Program-made: the position numbers and the translations under genes
Notes under the pieces: model-generated
The model's database searches: none
Told to the model about the DNA's origin: nothing
What the model saw: the letters and a program-made list of their open reading frames with translations, nothing else
Origin: an uncultured Prevotellaceae bacterium
GTDB lineage: Bacteria; Bacteroidota; Bacteroidia; Bacteroidales; Bacteroidaceae
NCBI GenBank assembly: GCA_946403615.1
Contig: CAMJAO010000163.1
Coordinates: 1-5,465, forward strand
Direction: 5' to 3'
DNA: 5,465 bases
In this document: positions 1 through 5,090 of the stretch, one piece after another
Layout of the letters: each line of letters begins with the position of its first letter
How positions within the stretch are numbered: position 1 is the stretch's first letter

Positions 1-163
1 CTTTGTCGTCCATCTCCACATCGTCGAAGCCCTCGTCTTCGAGTTCTTTCTTCAGATACTCGGCAAAGATGAGTTGTTTAGAGGTGGAAGGCACGGTCTG
101 GCTCTCCTCGCTCGACTGAGTGTCAAACTGTGTATATTTGATAAAACGTTCGGTCAGATTCAT
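1..163 (-). CDS. pepT: Peptidase T (tripeptide aminopeptidase), N-terminal fragment
   Basis: This is the first 54 codons of a gene that runs off the left edge of the window. The peptide starts MNLTERFIKYTQFDTQSS and continues through a VPSTSKQ segment to an acidic stretch ending MDDK. That matches the N-terminus of peptidase T: the conserved pattern is ERF.KY...DTQS, then PST..Q, then an E-L-rich helix. PepT is a cytosolic zinc metallopeptidase of the M20 family that removes the N-terminal residue from tripeptides. The metal ligands and catalytic residues lie beyond the window, so activity cannot be judged here. The ATG is 3 nt after the stop of the DUF5606 gene, so it is probably translated from the same mRNA, and a GGAGGAG sequence precedes it. 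Other M20 peptidases are possible, but the N-terminal signature favours PepT. Confidence 0.85.
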   Translation of the reverse strand, partial: MNLTERFIKYTQFDTQSSEESQTVPSTSKQLIFAEYLKKELEDEGFDDVEMDDK

Positions 164-176
164 ATCTTACTCCTCC
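164..176 (-). promoter_or_regulatory. Shine-Dalgarno-like site before pepT
   Basis: Read on the minus strand, GGAGGAG (176-170) lies 6 nt before the pepT ATG and overlaps the last two Glu codons (GAG GAG) of the upstream gene. It is a strong match to an anti-Shine-Dalgarno sequence. None of the other starts in this window has a comparable match, which fits Bacteroidota, where Shine-Dalgarno pairing is rarely used. It may simply reflect the Glu-Glu codons, so its role is uncertain. Confidence 0.35.
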
Positions 177-619
177 GTCTTCTCTTGTCTGTCGTCGATA
201 TTGTCGCCTTCTGTAGGTTGCATCTCCTCCTCGAAATCGGTGATGCCGTTGTTGATGAGGATATTGTACCAAGTAAAGAGTTTGCGGATATCACTGTCGT
301 GCACGCGCTCGCGGTCGAAGTCGGGCAGTACGGTCGAAAAATAGTCGCGCAGCTCCTTCGACGAGCATTTCTTGAAATTGAGCGAGCAGACCTTGCCCTC
401 CTCTTTGTCGCGTATGGCAGCGAGGATAGTCATCAGGGGCACATCCTCGGCGTCGGTGTACATGGCGATGTCGGCCAATGATGTCACCCGGTCGGTGGCG
501 AAGGCGGGCATGCGCTTCTTGGTTTCGTCAAGCGCCTCGACTATCAGATTGTTCTTACCTCTTGAAACCAGTTGATAAAGCCCTGGTTTGCCGGCTATTG
601 AAAGAATGGTTTTTTGCAT
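167..619 (-). CDS. DUF5606 domain-containing protein
   Basis: This 150-residue cytosolic protein has no signal peptide or membrane segment. It starts MQKTILSIAGKPGLYQLVS, followed by NLIVEALDETKKR (24-36) and SLADIAMYTD (47-56). This is the conserved N-terminal domain of the DUF5606 family, which I recognise from Bacteroidota. A second conserved block, roughly residues 76-128, contains KKCSSKELRDYF, LPDFDRERVH.SDIRKL and WYNILINNGITDF. The last about 22 residues are acidic, low in complexity and probably disordered. No catalytic motif is obvious and I know of no established function. It lies 20 nt after coaE and 3 nt before pepT, which indicates co-transcription with housekeeping genes. The ATG at 619 gives the standard N-terminus of the family. 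Confidence 0.85.
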   Translation of the reverse strand: MQKTILSIAGKPGLYQLVSRGKNNLIVEALDETKKRMPAFATDRVTSLADIAMYTDAEDVPLMTILAAIRDKEEGKVCSLNFKKCSSKELRDYFSTVLPDFDRERVHDSDIRKLFTWYNILINNGITDFEEEMQPTEGDNIDDRQEKTEE

Positions 620-639
620 TGTGATTGAAAATATTTATA

Positions 640-1284
640 TTATTTTTGGGTTTTAAGGGTATTTGGGGCTGTAAGGTCGTTAAGAGCCTTAGGGTCCTTA
701 GGATCTTTGATGCTATTGAGCTTATCGAGCAGGGTGGCGATTTGCTGGTCGAGATCTGCGATGCCGTCATTGACGATGACGAAATGGCTGCGGCGGCGAA
801 CCTCCTCAGGCGGCCATTGGCGGCCCATCCATTCGGCTGTTTTTTCGGCTGTAATACCGTCGCGCTCCATCACCCGACGCATTCTCACTTCGGCGGGCGC
901 ATCCACACAGACGATGAAATCGACCAGCCGGTCAAATCCGCTCTCAAAGAGGATGGCACATTCCATCCAGTCATAACCCGAGCGGATGAAATCTTGTGCC
1001 ACGGCGGGATGCACGATGCCGTCGATGCGGCGCGCGTTGTCGTCAGAGGCCAACAGATATTGCGCCATTCGCGCCTTGTTGAGCCGGCCCTTGACATAGA
1101 CGTCGTCGCCCACGGTCTCGCGCAACTGGCGTTTGAGTGTCGCCGACGAACGCATCAGCCGTTTTGCGGCGGCATCACAATCGTAGATGTCGATGCCATG
1201 CGCCTTCAGACGGGCGCAGACATACGATTTTCCGCTGCCTATGCCTCCCGTAATGGCTATTTTCAGTGGTTTGCCGTCGGTCAT
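640..1284 (-). CDS. coaE: Dephospho-CoA kinase
   Basis: CoaE phosphorylates the ribose 3'-hydroxyl of dephospho-CoA with ATP, the last step of coenzyme A synthesis, in the cytosol. Visible motifs are the P-loop GGIGSGKS (13-20), the substrate-binding DCDAAAKRLM segment with D37 (counterpart of E. coli D33), VHPAV (91-95), ILFESGF (111-117), an Arg-rich lid RMRRVMERDG (134-143) and VNDG (171-174). I chose the ATG at 1284, which gives 214 residues and an ATGA overlap with the stop of the upstream YbbR gene. An in-frame ATG at 1299 would add only five residues (MHHQT) and a longer overlap. The conserved enzyme ends near residue 189. The last about 25 residues (190-214) are an extra tail of three-residue units such as KDP, KDP, KAL and NDL, encoded by a 9-nt-periodic repeat described separately. 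Confidence 0.95.
   Translation of the reverse strand: MTDGKPLKIAITGGIGSGKSYVCARLKAHGIDIYDCDAAAKRLMRSSATLKRQLRETVGDDVYVKGRLNKARMAQYLLASDDNARRIDGIVHPAVAQDFIRSGYDWMECAILFESGFDRLVDFIVCVDAPAEVRMRRVMERDGITAEKTAEWMGRQWPPEEVRRRSHFVIVNDGIADLDQQIATLLDKLNSIKDPKDPKALNDLTAPNTLKTQK
643..717 (-). repeat. 9-nt-periodic degenerate repeat forming the CoaE C-terminal tail
   Basis: On the plus strand, consecutive 9-mers in register are TAAGGGTAT (654-662), TTGGGGCTG (663-671), TAAGGTCGT (672-680), TAAGAGCCT (681-689), TAGGGTCCT (690-698), TAGGATCTT (699-707) and TGATGCTAT (708-716). The four from 672 to 707 are clearly related, while the outer ones have decayed. Because 9 is a multiple of 3, the array stays in the coaE frame on the minus strand and reads as three-residue units (KDP, KDP, KAL, NDL and relatives). 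It covers only the end of coaE, beyond the conserved kinase fold. It looks like an old, diverged minisatellite. Confidence 0.7.
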
Positions 1285-2261
1285 TGTTTGATGATGCAAT
1301 TCACTTCTTCCACCTCCAGCTTAGGTGTCTTGGCGGCAGGATTGATGGATTTCACCTTCAAGCGGCACTTGCTGCTCGGCGTTCCCATCTCCCCGTAATC
1401 GGCCTCGACCCTGAAGTCCGTCGCCCTGAACTTGGCTTTGGCTTTGCTGGGCCGCACATAATGCACCTTGACGATAGACGGCACGACGACTATCGACCTG
1501 CCCTCGGGCGCGTTCACCACAGTGACGGGCACCTCGATAGAGTCATTCTGATACACATCGACCTTCACCTCAAGAGTCACTTGGTCAGGGTCAAACTTCG
1601 CACCGGCTATCGGTTCCAGTTTGACTACGCGTTTCTCCGGGTCTTCGGTCAGATTTCTCAGGTCGTTCACGGGTGCGGTCATCACCGACTTGATGTTTTT
1701 CATCACCTCTTCAGACGCATAGACAGTCACCTGTTCAGGCGACACCTTCTGTTCGGAAATGAAATAGTTCGTGCCGGCGGTCACCTTTCCGTTCACAACT
1801 ACAGGACGAGTCTCTTTGTTGCCGAAATTGTAATAAATTACAAACTTCTCGGGTTTGATTGTCACGATAGACGTGGATTTGTCCAACTGGTTTCTCACCA
1901 GTTTGAGAAGGTCGGCCGTGGTCACTACGCCATGCCCTCCAGAGCGGGCATAATTGGCGAAATTGACTTTTACGGGCTGGATGCTATTCCCATAGACATA
2001 CGAGCCGATGGTATATCCTTTGTCGCGTACGGTCACTTTCAGGGTGTCGTGGATTTCCGACGTGATCATCACGTCTTTAGGCACATTGGTGACCTCCAGC
2101 GGTATGGAAATCTCCTTCTCCATGGTCTCGTTGAGCGTCATGGCGAGCCAGAAAATACCGCTGAGCGCCAAAAAGAACAAAAAAATCAGAAACTCCTTAT
2201 TCAGCAAACGGAATAAGAAGTCCCTGACTGTTTGATATATACCGGTTTTCGGCTTGTCCAT
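1281..2261 (-). CDS. YbbR-like domain protein, membrane-anchored
   Basis: This 326-residue protein has a short basic cytosolic N-terminus (including R13, R18 and K22). One hydrophobic segment follows at about residues 24-43 (FLIFLFFLALSGIFWLAMTL) and acts as a signal anchor. The rest is a beta-rich, probably periplasmic region. That region starts with EKEISIPLEVTNVPKDV and contains further blocks of the form 'pv.V......g......V.P..V.V.', such as KVSPEQVTVYAS and SIEVPVTVVNAPEGRSIVVVPSIVKVHYV, which is the YbbR-repeat pattern. In Firmicutes a YbbR protein (CdaR) controls the diadenylate cyclase CdaA. No cyclase gene is adjacent here, so that role should not be transferred. It lies 5 nt after yajC and overlaps coaE by 4 nt, so it is an internal gene of the operon. 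Family assignment is good; the molecular function is unknown. Confidence 0.85.
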   Translation of the reverse strand: MDKPKTGIYQTVRDFLFRLLNKEFLIFLFFLALSGIFWLAMTLNETMEKEISIPLEVTNVPKDVMITSEIHDTLKVTVRDKGYTIGSYVYGNSIQPVKVNFANYARSGGHGVVTTADLLKLVRNQLDKSTSIVTIKPEKFVIYYNFGNKETRPVVVNGKVTAGTNYFISEQKVSPEQVTVYASEEVMKNIKSVMTAPVNDLRNLTEDPEKRVVKLEPIAGAKFDPDQVTLEVKVDVYQNDSIEVPVTVVNAPEGRSIVVVPSIVKVHYVRPSKAKAKFRATDFRVEADYGEMGTPSSKCRLKVKSINPAAKTPKLEVEEVNCIIKQ

Positions 2262-2266
2262 CGGTG

Positions 2267-2623
2267 TTATTTTGCGCCTTGCACTTGAGTGGCGTTGGCA
2301 TCAGCATAGACAAACGAGCGGTCCACTTCGATGACCACGCCTTTGGCTATCTCCACCTCAATCTTGTTTCTTTCATTATCAATACGTTTCACGGTGCCAT
2401 AGATACCGCCACCGGTCACTACGCTTGCACCTTCCTTCAGCGCATTCTGGAATTCTCTGATTTGTTTCTGCTTCTTCTGTTGCGGACGAATCATAAAGAA
2501 CCACATGATGGCAAAGATAGCGACCATCATGATAAGGAATCCCATACCGCCACCCTGAGGGGCGGCTGCATCGCCTGAGGCGGCTGCTCCACCCTCTGCG
2601 GCTAACAATAAATGTGTATACAT
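2267..2623 (-). CDS. yajC: Preprotein translocase accessory subunit YajC
   Basis: YajC is a small inner-membrane protein associated with the SecDF part of the Sec translocon. The 118-residue product has an Ala/Gly-rich N-terminus (8-26), one membrane segment at about 28-45 (GFLIMMVAIFAIMWFFMI), then the family signature RPQQKKQKQ (46-54). A small soluble domain follows, with LKEGASVVTGGGIYGTVKRI and KIEVEIAKGVVIEVDRSFV, which fits the family's 'L..Gd.VvT.GGi.G.V' and 'v.vEia.gv.i...rs.I' patterns. Length is normal. In E. coli yajC sits with secD and secF; here it lies between nusB (33 nt upstream) and the YbbR gene (5 nt downstream). The leader is A/T-rich with no Shine-Dalgarno sequence. Confidence 0.95.
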   Translation of the reverse strand: MYTHLLLAAEGGAAASGDAAAPQGGGMGFLIMMVAIFAIMWFFMIRPQQKKQKQIREFQNALKEGASVVTGGGIYGTVKRIDNERNKIEVEIAKGVVIEVDRSFVYADANATQVQGAK

Positions 2624-2656
2624 ACTTTTATAATTTAATGATTGATTTTTTACTTC

Positions 2657-3589
2657 TTATTTCTTCAACTGTTTCATCATCCGGCCCGTTTCTACCAGAT
2701 AGCGGGCGATGGCGTCGAGCATGCCGTTGATATAACCGCCGCTCTTGGGCGTGCTGTACAGTTTGGCCAAATCCACATACTCATTGATGGTCACACTCAC
2801 GGGAATGCCGGGGAAGGTGAGCATCTCGGCGATGGCTATCTGCATGATGACGATGTCCATGTAAGCCAGACGGGAGAAATCCCAATTGCGCGACATCTCG
2901 CTCATATAGTGCTGATACTCATCGGCATTGAGAATGGCTGCGCGGAACAGTTTCTGGGCGAAAATCTTATCTTCCTCGTCTTTGAACTCCGGCAGCAAGG
3001 GCTGCTTGGCCGACGATTTCTCATCAAACCGCTTGATGGTCTTGAGCACGAAAGTATCGACCACCTCCTTGTCATCGTTCCAGTACAGGCTCTTCTCTTC
3101 CAACAGTGCGTCGAGGTCGTCGTTGTCGGATATCAGCGTCTTATAGATTTTCCGCCACAACTCACGGTCGGCCTCATAGTCATCCTCGTCGCTGGCCATG
3201 TACTCCTGATACATCTGGCTTTGCTCTATGGTGTTGCACAACCGGCGCACCGTCTCAATATCGTCATTCCAAGAGAGTTTTTTCGCATCGACATAGTCGA
3301 GCAGCATGGCGTTGTTTTCTAACTGCAATGCAAAGCGGTTGTTGACAAATTTCTCCGATGGCACAGGTGTCCCCTCACGCTTGGCTCTGGTTGTATATAC
3401 CTCCACGCGGTGTCGCATCTCTTTATTAATGGCCACGATGAGCAGAAGAAGGTAATTATACAAATCATATGATTTCGAGAGGCTGAACATCAGTTCCTTC
3501 TCGGCGTTATTCATGTTATGATTACCATTTTGATAGTAAGCGTAGGTTAACTGAACTATCTTTATTCTTATCAATTCCCTATTAATCAT
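2657..3589 (-). CDS. nusB: Transcription antitermination factor NusB, long Bacteroidota form
   Basis: NusB binds boxA RNA with NusE (ribosomal protein S10) and supports processive transcription of rRNA operons. The C-terminal about 100 residues carry the family core: NWDFSRLAYMDIVIMQIAIAE (235-255), IPVSVTINEYVDLAKLYS (263-279), then SGGYINGMLDAIARYL (283-298). The first about 200 residues form a long, charged, mostly helical extension. Its start, MINRELIRIKIVQLTYAYYQ, itself resembles the NusB N-terminal helix ('R...RE.Al..LY..') and is then separated from the core by inserted sequence. E. coli NusB is about 140 residues, so this protein is more than twice as long; a protein of about 300 residues is usual for Bacteroidales as far as I know. 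It is the first gene of the leftward operon, about 40 nt from a predicted start of transcription. Confidence 0.93.
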   Translation of the reverse strand: MINRELIRIKIVQLTYAYYQNGNHNMNNAEKELMFSLSKSYDLYNYLLLLIVAINKEMRHRVEVYTTRAKREGTPVPSEKFVNNRFALQLENNAMLLDYVDAKKLSWNDDIETVRRLCNTIEQSQMYQEYMASDEDDYEADRELWRKIYKTLISDNDDLDALLEEKSLYWNDDKEVVDTFVLKTIKRFDEKSSAKQPLLPEFKDEEDKIFAQKLFRAAILNADEYQHYMSEMSRNWDFSRLAYMDIVIMQIAIAEMLTFPGIPVSVTINEYVDLAKLYSTPKSGGYINGMLDAIARYLVETGRMMKQLKK

Positions 3590-3635
3590 CTTGGAATGTA
3601 TTGGTTAAAGGTGTGTTTCTTTCATATTTATTTTG

Positions 3636-3666
3636 CAAAAATAGCATATTTACTCGTAATAACCAA
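3636..3666 (-). promoter_or_regulatory. Predicted promoter of the nusB-yajC-ybbR-coaE operon
   Basis: Read on the minus strand, TTG (3666-3664) is followed by exactly 20 nt and then TATTTTTG (3643-3636). This matches the Bacteroidetes primary-sigma consensus, TTTG or TTG at -33 and TAnnTTTG at -7. Transcription would start near 3630, giving a leader of about 40 nt before the nusB ATG at 3589. The prediction rests on motif and spacing only. Confidence 0.6.
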
Positions 3667-3669
3667 GAA

Positions 3670-3734
3670 AAAGGTACGTTTTTCTGCGTTTTTTTGGAGA
3701 TTACTTGCTTGTTTCGCAAAAAAGGCGTACCTTT
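3670..3734. repeat. Inverted repeat between the divergent promoters
   Basis: AAAGGTACG (3670-3678) is repeated exactly in inverted orientation as CGTACCTTT (3726-3734). The arms are 47 nt apart, and further pairing is possible inside (a T-run at 3679-3683 with the A-run near 3718-3723, and GCG with CGC). The right arm covers most of the predicted rplY -7 element (TACCTTTG, 3728-3735), while the left arm lies just beyond the nusB -33 element. It could be an operator or a chance result of AT-rich sequence; I cannot tell which. Confidence 0.45.
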
Positions 3735-3735
3735 G
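3705..3735 (+). promoter_or_regulatory. Predicted promoter of the rplY-pth-hslR operon
   Basis: TTG (3705-3707) is separated by 20 nt from TACCTTTG (3728-3735), a perfect fit to the Bacteroidetes TAnnTTTG -7 element. The downstream context GCACC is also typical of strong promoters in this phylum. The start of transcription would be near 3741, leaving a leader of about 70 nt before the rplY ATG. No Shine-Dalgarno sequence is present. The ATG is preceded by an A-rich run (CACAAAAA), as is common for highly expressed genes in Bacteroidota. Confidence 0.7.
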
Positions 3736-3809
3736 CACCGCTTTTTTAACGCATCGTGTGATGGCGAATTAAGCATGATAAAACAACTTAATTTAGAGTA
3801 ACACAAAAA

Positions 3810-4424
3810 ATGAAAGAATTTGCATTAAACGGTAAAGCCCGTACAGAGGTCGGCAAAAAAGCCACCAAGCAACTTCGCAAAGAAGGCTATGTGCCCTGCA
3901 ACCTCTATGGTGAGAAAAAAGGTGAAAACGGACAGCCCGAGGCTCTCGCCTTCGCTATCCTGGCAACTGACCTCCGCAAGGTCGTGTTCACACCCCACAT
4001 CTATGTCATCAACCTCAACATCGACGGTAAGCATCACACCGCAGTGCTGAAAGAGTTGCAGTTCCACCCCGTGACAGACGCTGTGCTGCACGTCGACTTC
4101 TTTGAAATCCATGAGGAGAAACCCATCACCATCGGTATCCCCGTACGTCTGACCGGTCTGGCTCAGGGTGTGCGCGACGGTGGTCGTATGAACCTCTCTA
4201 TCCGCAAGATCAATGTCACTGCTCCCTTCCAGAAGATTCCCGAGCATCTCGACGTGGATGTCACCGACCTGCGCATCGGCAAGAGCATCAAGGTGGGCGA
4301 CCTGAGTTTCGAGGGTCTCGAGATTGCCACTCCGAAAGAGGTTATCGTGTGCTCCATCAAGATGACACGTGCCGCTTCTCTGGCAAGCGCCAGCACCGAG
4401 GAGGAAGAGGCTGCAGCAGAATAA
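3810..4424 (+). CDS. rplY: 50S ribosomal protein L25 / general stress protein Ctc
   Basis: L25 binds 5S rRNA in the central protuberance of the large ribosomal subunit. The 204-residue product is the long Ctc/TL5 form rather than the about 94-residue E. coli form. The N-terminal 5S-binding domain (about 1-98) has RTEVGKKATKQLRKEGYVPCNLYG (11-34) and LKELQFHPVTDAVLHVDF (80-97). The C-terminal beta domain (about 100-184) has PITIGIPVRLTGLAQGVRDGG (105-125), the 'P..L.vDvt.L.iG.si.v.dl' block (144-165) and a GLEIATPKEVIVCSI end. An Ala/Ser then Glu-rich tail (188-204) finishes the protein. The first residues MKEFALNGKART fit the family start. It is first in the rightward operon, 9 nt before pth; rplY and pth are neighbours in many bacteria. 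Confidence 0.96.
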   Translation: MKEFALNGKARTEVGKKATKQLRKEGYVPCNLYGEKKGENGQPEALAFAILATDLRKVVFTPHIYVINLNIDGKHHTAVLKELQFHPVTDAVLHVDFFEIHEEKPITIGIPVRLTGLAQGVRDGGRMNLSIRKINVTAPFQKIPEHLDVDVTDLRIGKSIKVGDLSFEGLEIATPKEVIVCSIKMTRAASLASASTEEEEAAAE

Positions 4425-4433
4425 TTCTGACGC

Positions 4434-5084
4434 ATGGACAAGTATTTGATTGTGGGCCTGGGCAACCCCGGCGCCGAATACGCCAACACCCGCCACAACA
4501 CAGGATTTATGATATTGGACGCTTTCGCGAAGGCGTCCAATATTGTTTTCGAAGACAAACGCTATGGTTATGTGGCTGAGACAACACTCAGAGGACGCAA
4601 ACTCATCCTGCTGAAACCGACCACCTACATGAACCTCAGCGGCAATGCCGTGCGCTATTGGCTCAACAAAGAGAACATCGACGAGAGCCGGTTGCTGGTC
4701 ATAGTCGACGACCTGTCGCTGCCTCTGGGTTCGCTCAGACTCAAGGGCAAAGGATCGGCCGGAACGCACAACGGGCTGGGTCATATCCAACAACTGATAG
4801 GCCAGGCTTATGCACGCCTGCGCGTGGGTATAGGCAATGACTATCCCATGGGCGGACAGGTGGATTATGTGCTGGGTGACTTCACTTCCGACGAGATGCT
4901 TGTCATGCAACCTGCCTTCGAAACTGCTCAAGACATCATACGCAGTTTCGTACTCGCAGGTGTCAACATTACCATGAACCAATTCAACAAAAAGCCCGGC
5001 AAAGCAGAAAAATCCGGAACATCTGGAAAACCCGGAGAATCCGGAACATCCGAAAAATCCGAAGAACCCGGAAAAACCTCATAA
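4434..5084 (+). CDS. pth: Peptidyl-tRNA hydrolase
   Basis: Pth cleaves the ester bond of peptidyl-tRNAs released prematurely from ribosomes, so that the tRNA can be reused; it is a cytosolic, normally essential enzyme. Motifs are VGLGNPGAEYANTRHNTGF (7-25) with substrate-binding N11 and catalytic H21, KPTTYMNLSG (61-70) with N67, IVDDLSLPLG (90-99) with D92 next to the catalytic His, and GSAGTHNGLGHI (107-118) with N113. All key residues of the bacterial family are present. The usual C-terminus is MNQFNKK near residue 186. This protein continues for 30 more residues (187-216) made of ten three-residue units such as KSG, TSG, KPG and ESG. A near-perfect palindrome lies within codons 27-37. The gene is 9 nt after rplY and 6 nt before the S4-domain gene. 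Confidence 0.96.
   Translation: MDKYLIVGLGNPGAEYANTRHNTGFMILDAFAKASNIVFEDKRYGYVAETTLRGRKLILLKPTTYMNLSGNAVRYWLNKENIDESRLLVIVDDLSLPLGSLRLKGKGSAGTHNGLGHIQQLIGQAYARLRVGIGNDYPMGGQVDYVLGDFTSDEMLVMQPAFETAQDIIRSFVLAGVNITMNQFNKKPGKAEKSGTSGKPGESGTSEKSEEPGKTS
4512..4543. repeat. 32-bp near-perfect palindrome inside pth
   Basis: The 16-nt arms 4512-4527 and 4528-4543 are reverse complements at 15 of 16 positions, and the exception (T4523 with G4532) would be a G-U wobble in RNA. As RNA it could fold into a 14-bp hairpin with the loop CGCG (4526-4529). It encodes ILDAFAKASNI (residues 27-37) of Pth, an ordinary conserved helix, and the opposite strand encodes the same 11 residues. It lies wholly within the reading frame. 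Confidence 0.9.
4992..5081 (+). repeat. Ten-unit 9-nt degenerate tandem repeat forming the Pth C-terminal tail
   Basis: After the normal end of Pth, 90 nt divide exactly into ten 9-nt units. Examples are AAATCCGGA (5010-5018), ACATCTGGA (5019-5027), AAACCCGGA (5028-5036) and GAATCCGGA (5037-5045). The middle codon is TCC, TCT or CCC in most units and the third is GGA or GAA, so the protein reads (K/T/E)-(S/P)-(G/E). The stop codon follows the tenth unit directly. The tail is hydrophilic and most likely disordered. It resembles a diverged minisatellite that grew in frame. Confidence 0.85.
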
Positions 5085-5090
5085 TCCCAC

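Noticed and set aside
1282..1299. Upstream ATG at 1299 as the coaE start
   Set aside because: It adds only MHHQT before the conserved start and deepens the overlap with the YbbR gene. The ATG at 1284 gives a standard ATGA junction. The upstream start cannot be fully excluded.
1266..2216. Open frame of 316 codons on the plus strand, and similar plus-strand frames at 74-481, 625-1398 and 2642-3322
   Set aside because: They lie opposite the YbbR, DUF5606, coaE and nusB genes, have His/Arg-rich compositions typical of antisense translations, and show no domain pattern.
3667..3697. Palindrome followed by a T-run, resembling an intrinsic terminator
   Set aside because: No gene ends nearby on either strand; the site lies between two divergent starts and the stem is almost all A-T.
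3582..3806. Overlapping short frames on both strands in the intergenic region (plus 3601-3801, minus 3806-3582)
   Set aside because: They cover the two predicted promoters and are rich in Phe, Leu and Lys from AT-rich DNA. Only the short 3' part (3775-3801) is kept, as a speculative mini-ORF.
3825..4982. Open frame of 385 codons on the minus strand across rplY and pth
   Set aside because: It is antisense to two clearly conserved genes, crosses their boundary, and its translation resembles no family I recognise. Part of it mirrors the biased codon use of the sense genes.
4992..5081. CRISPR-like or mobile-element repeat at the end of pth
   Set aside because: The units are only 9 nt with no spacers, stay in the reading frame and have no terminal inverted repeats or target duplications, so a coding minisatellite fits better.
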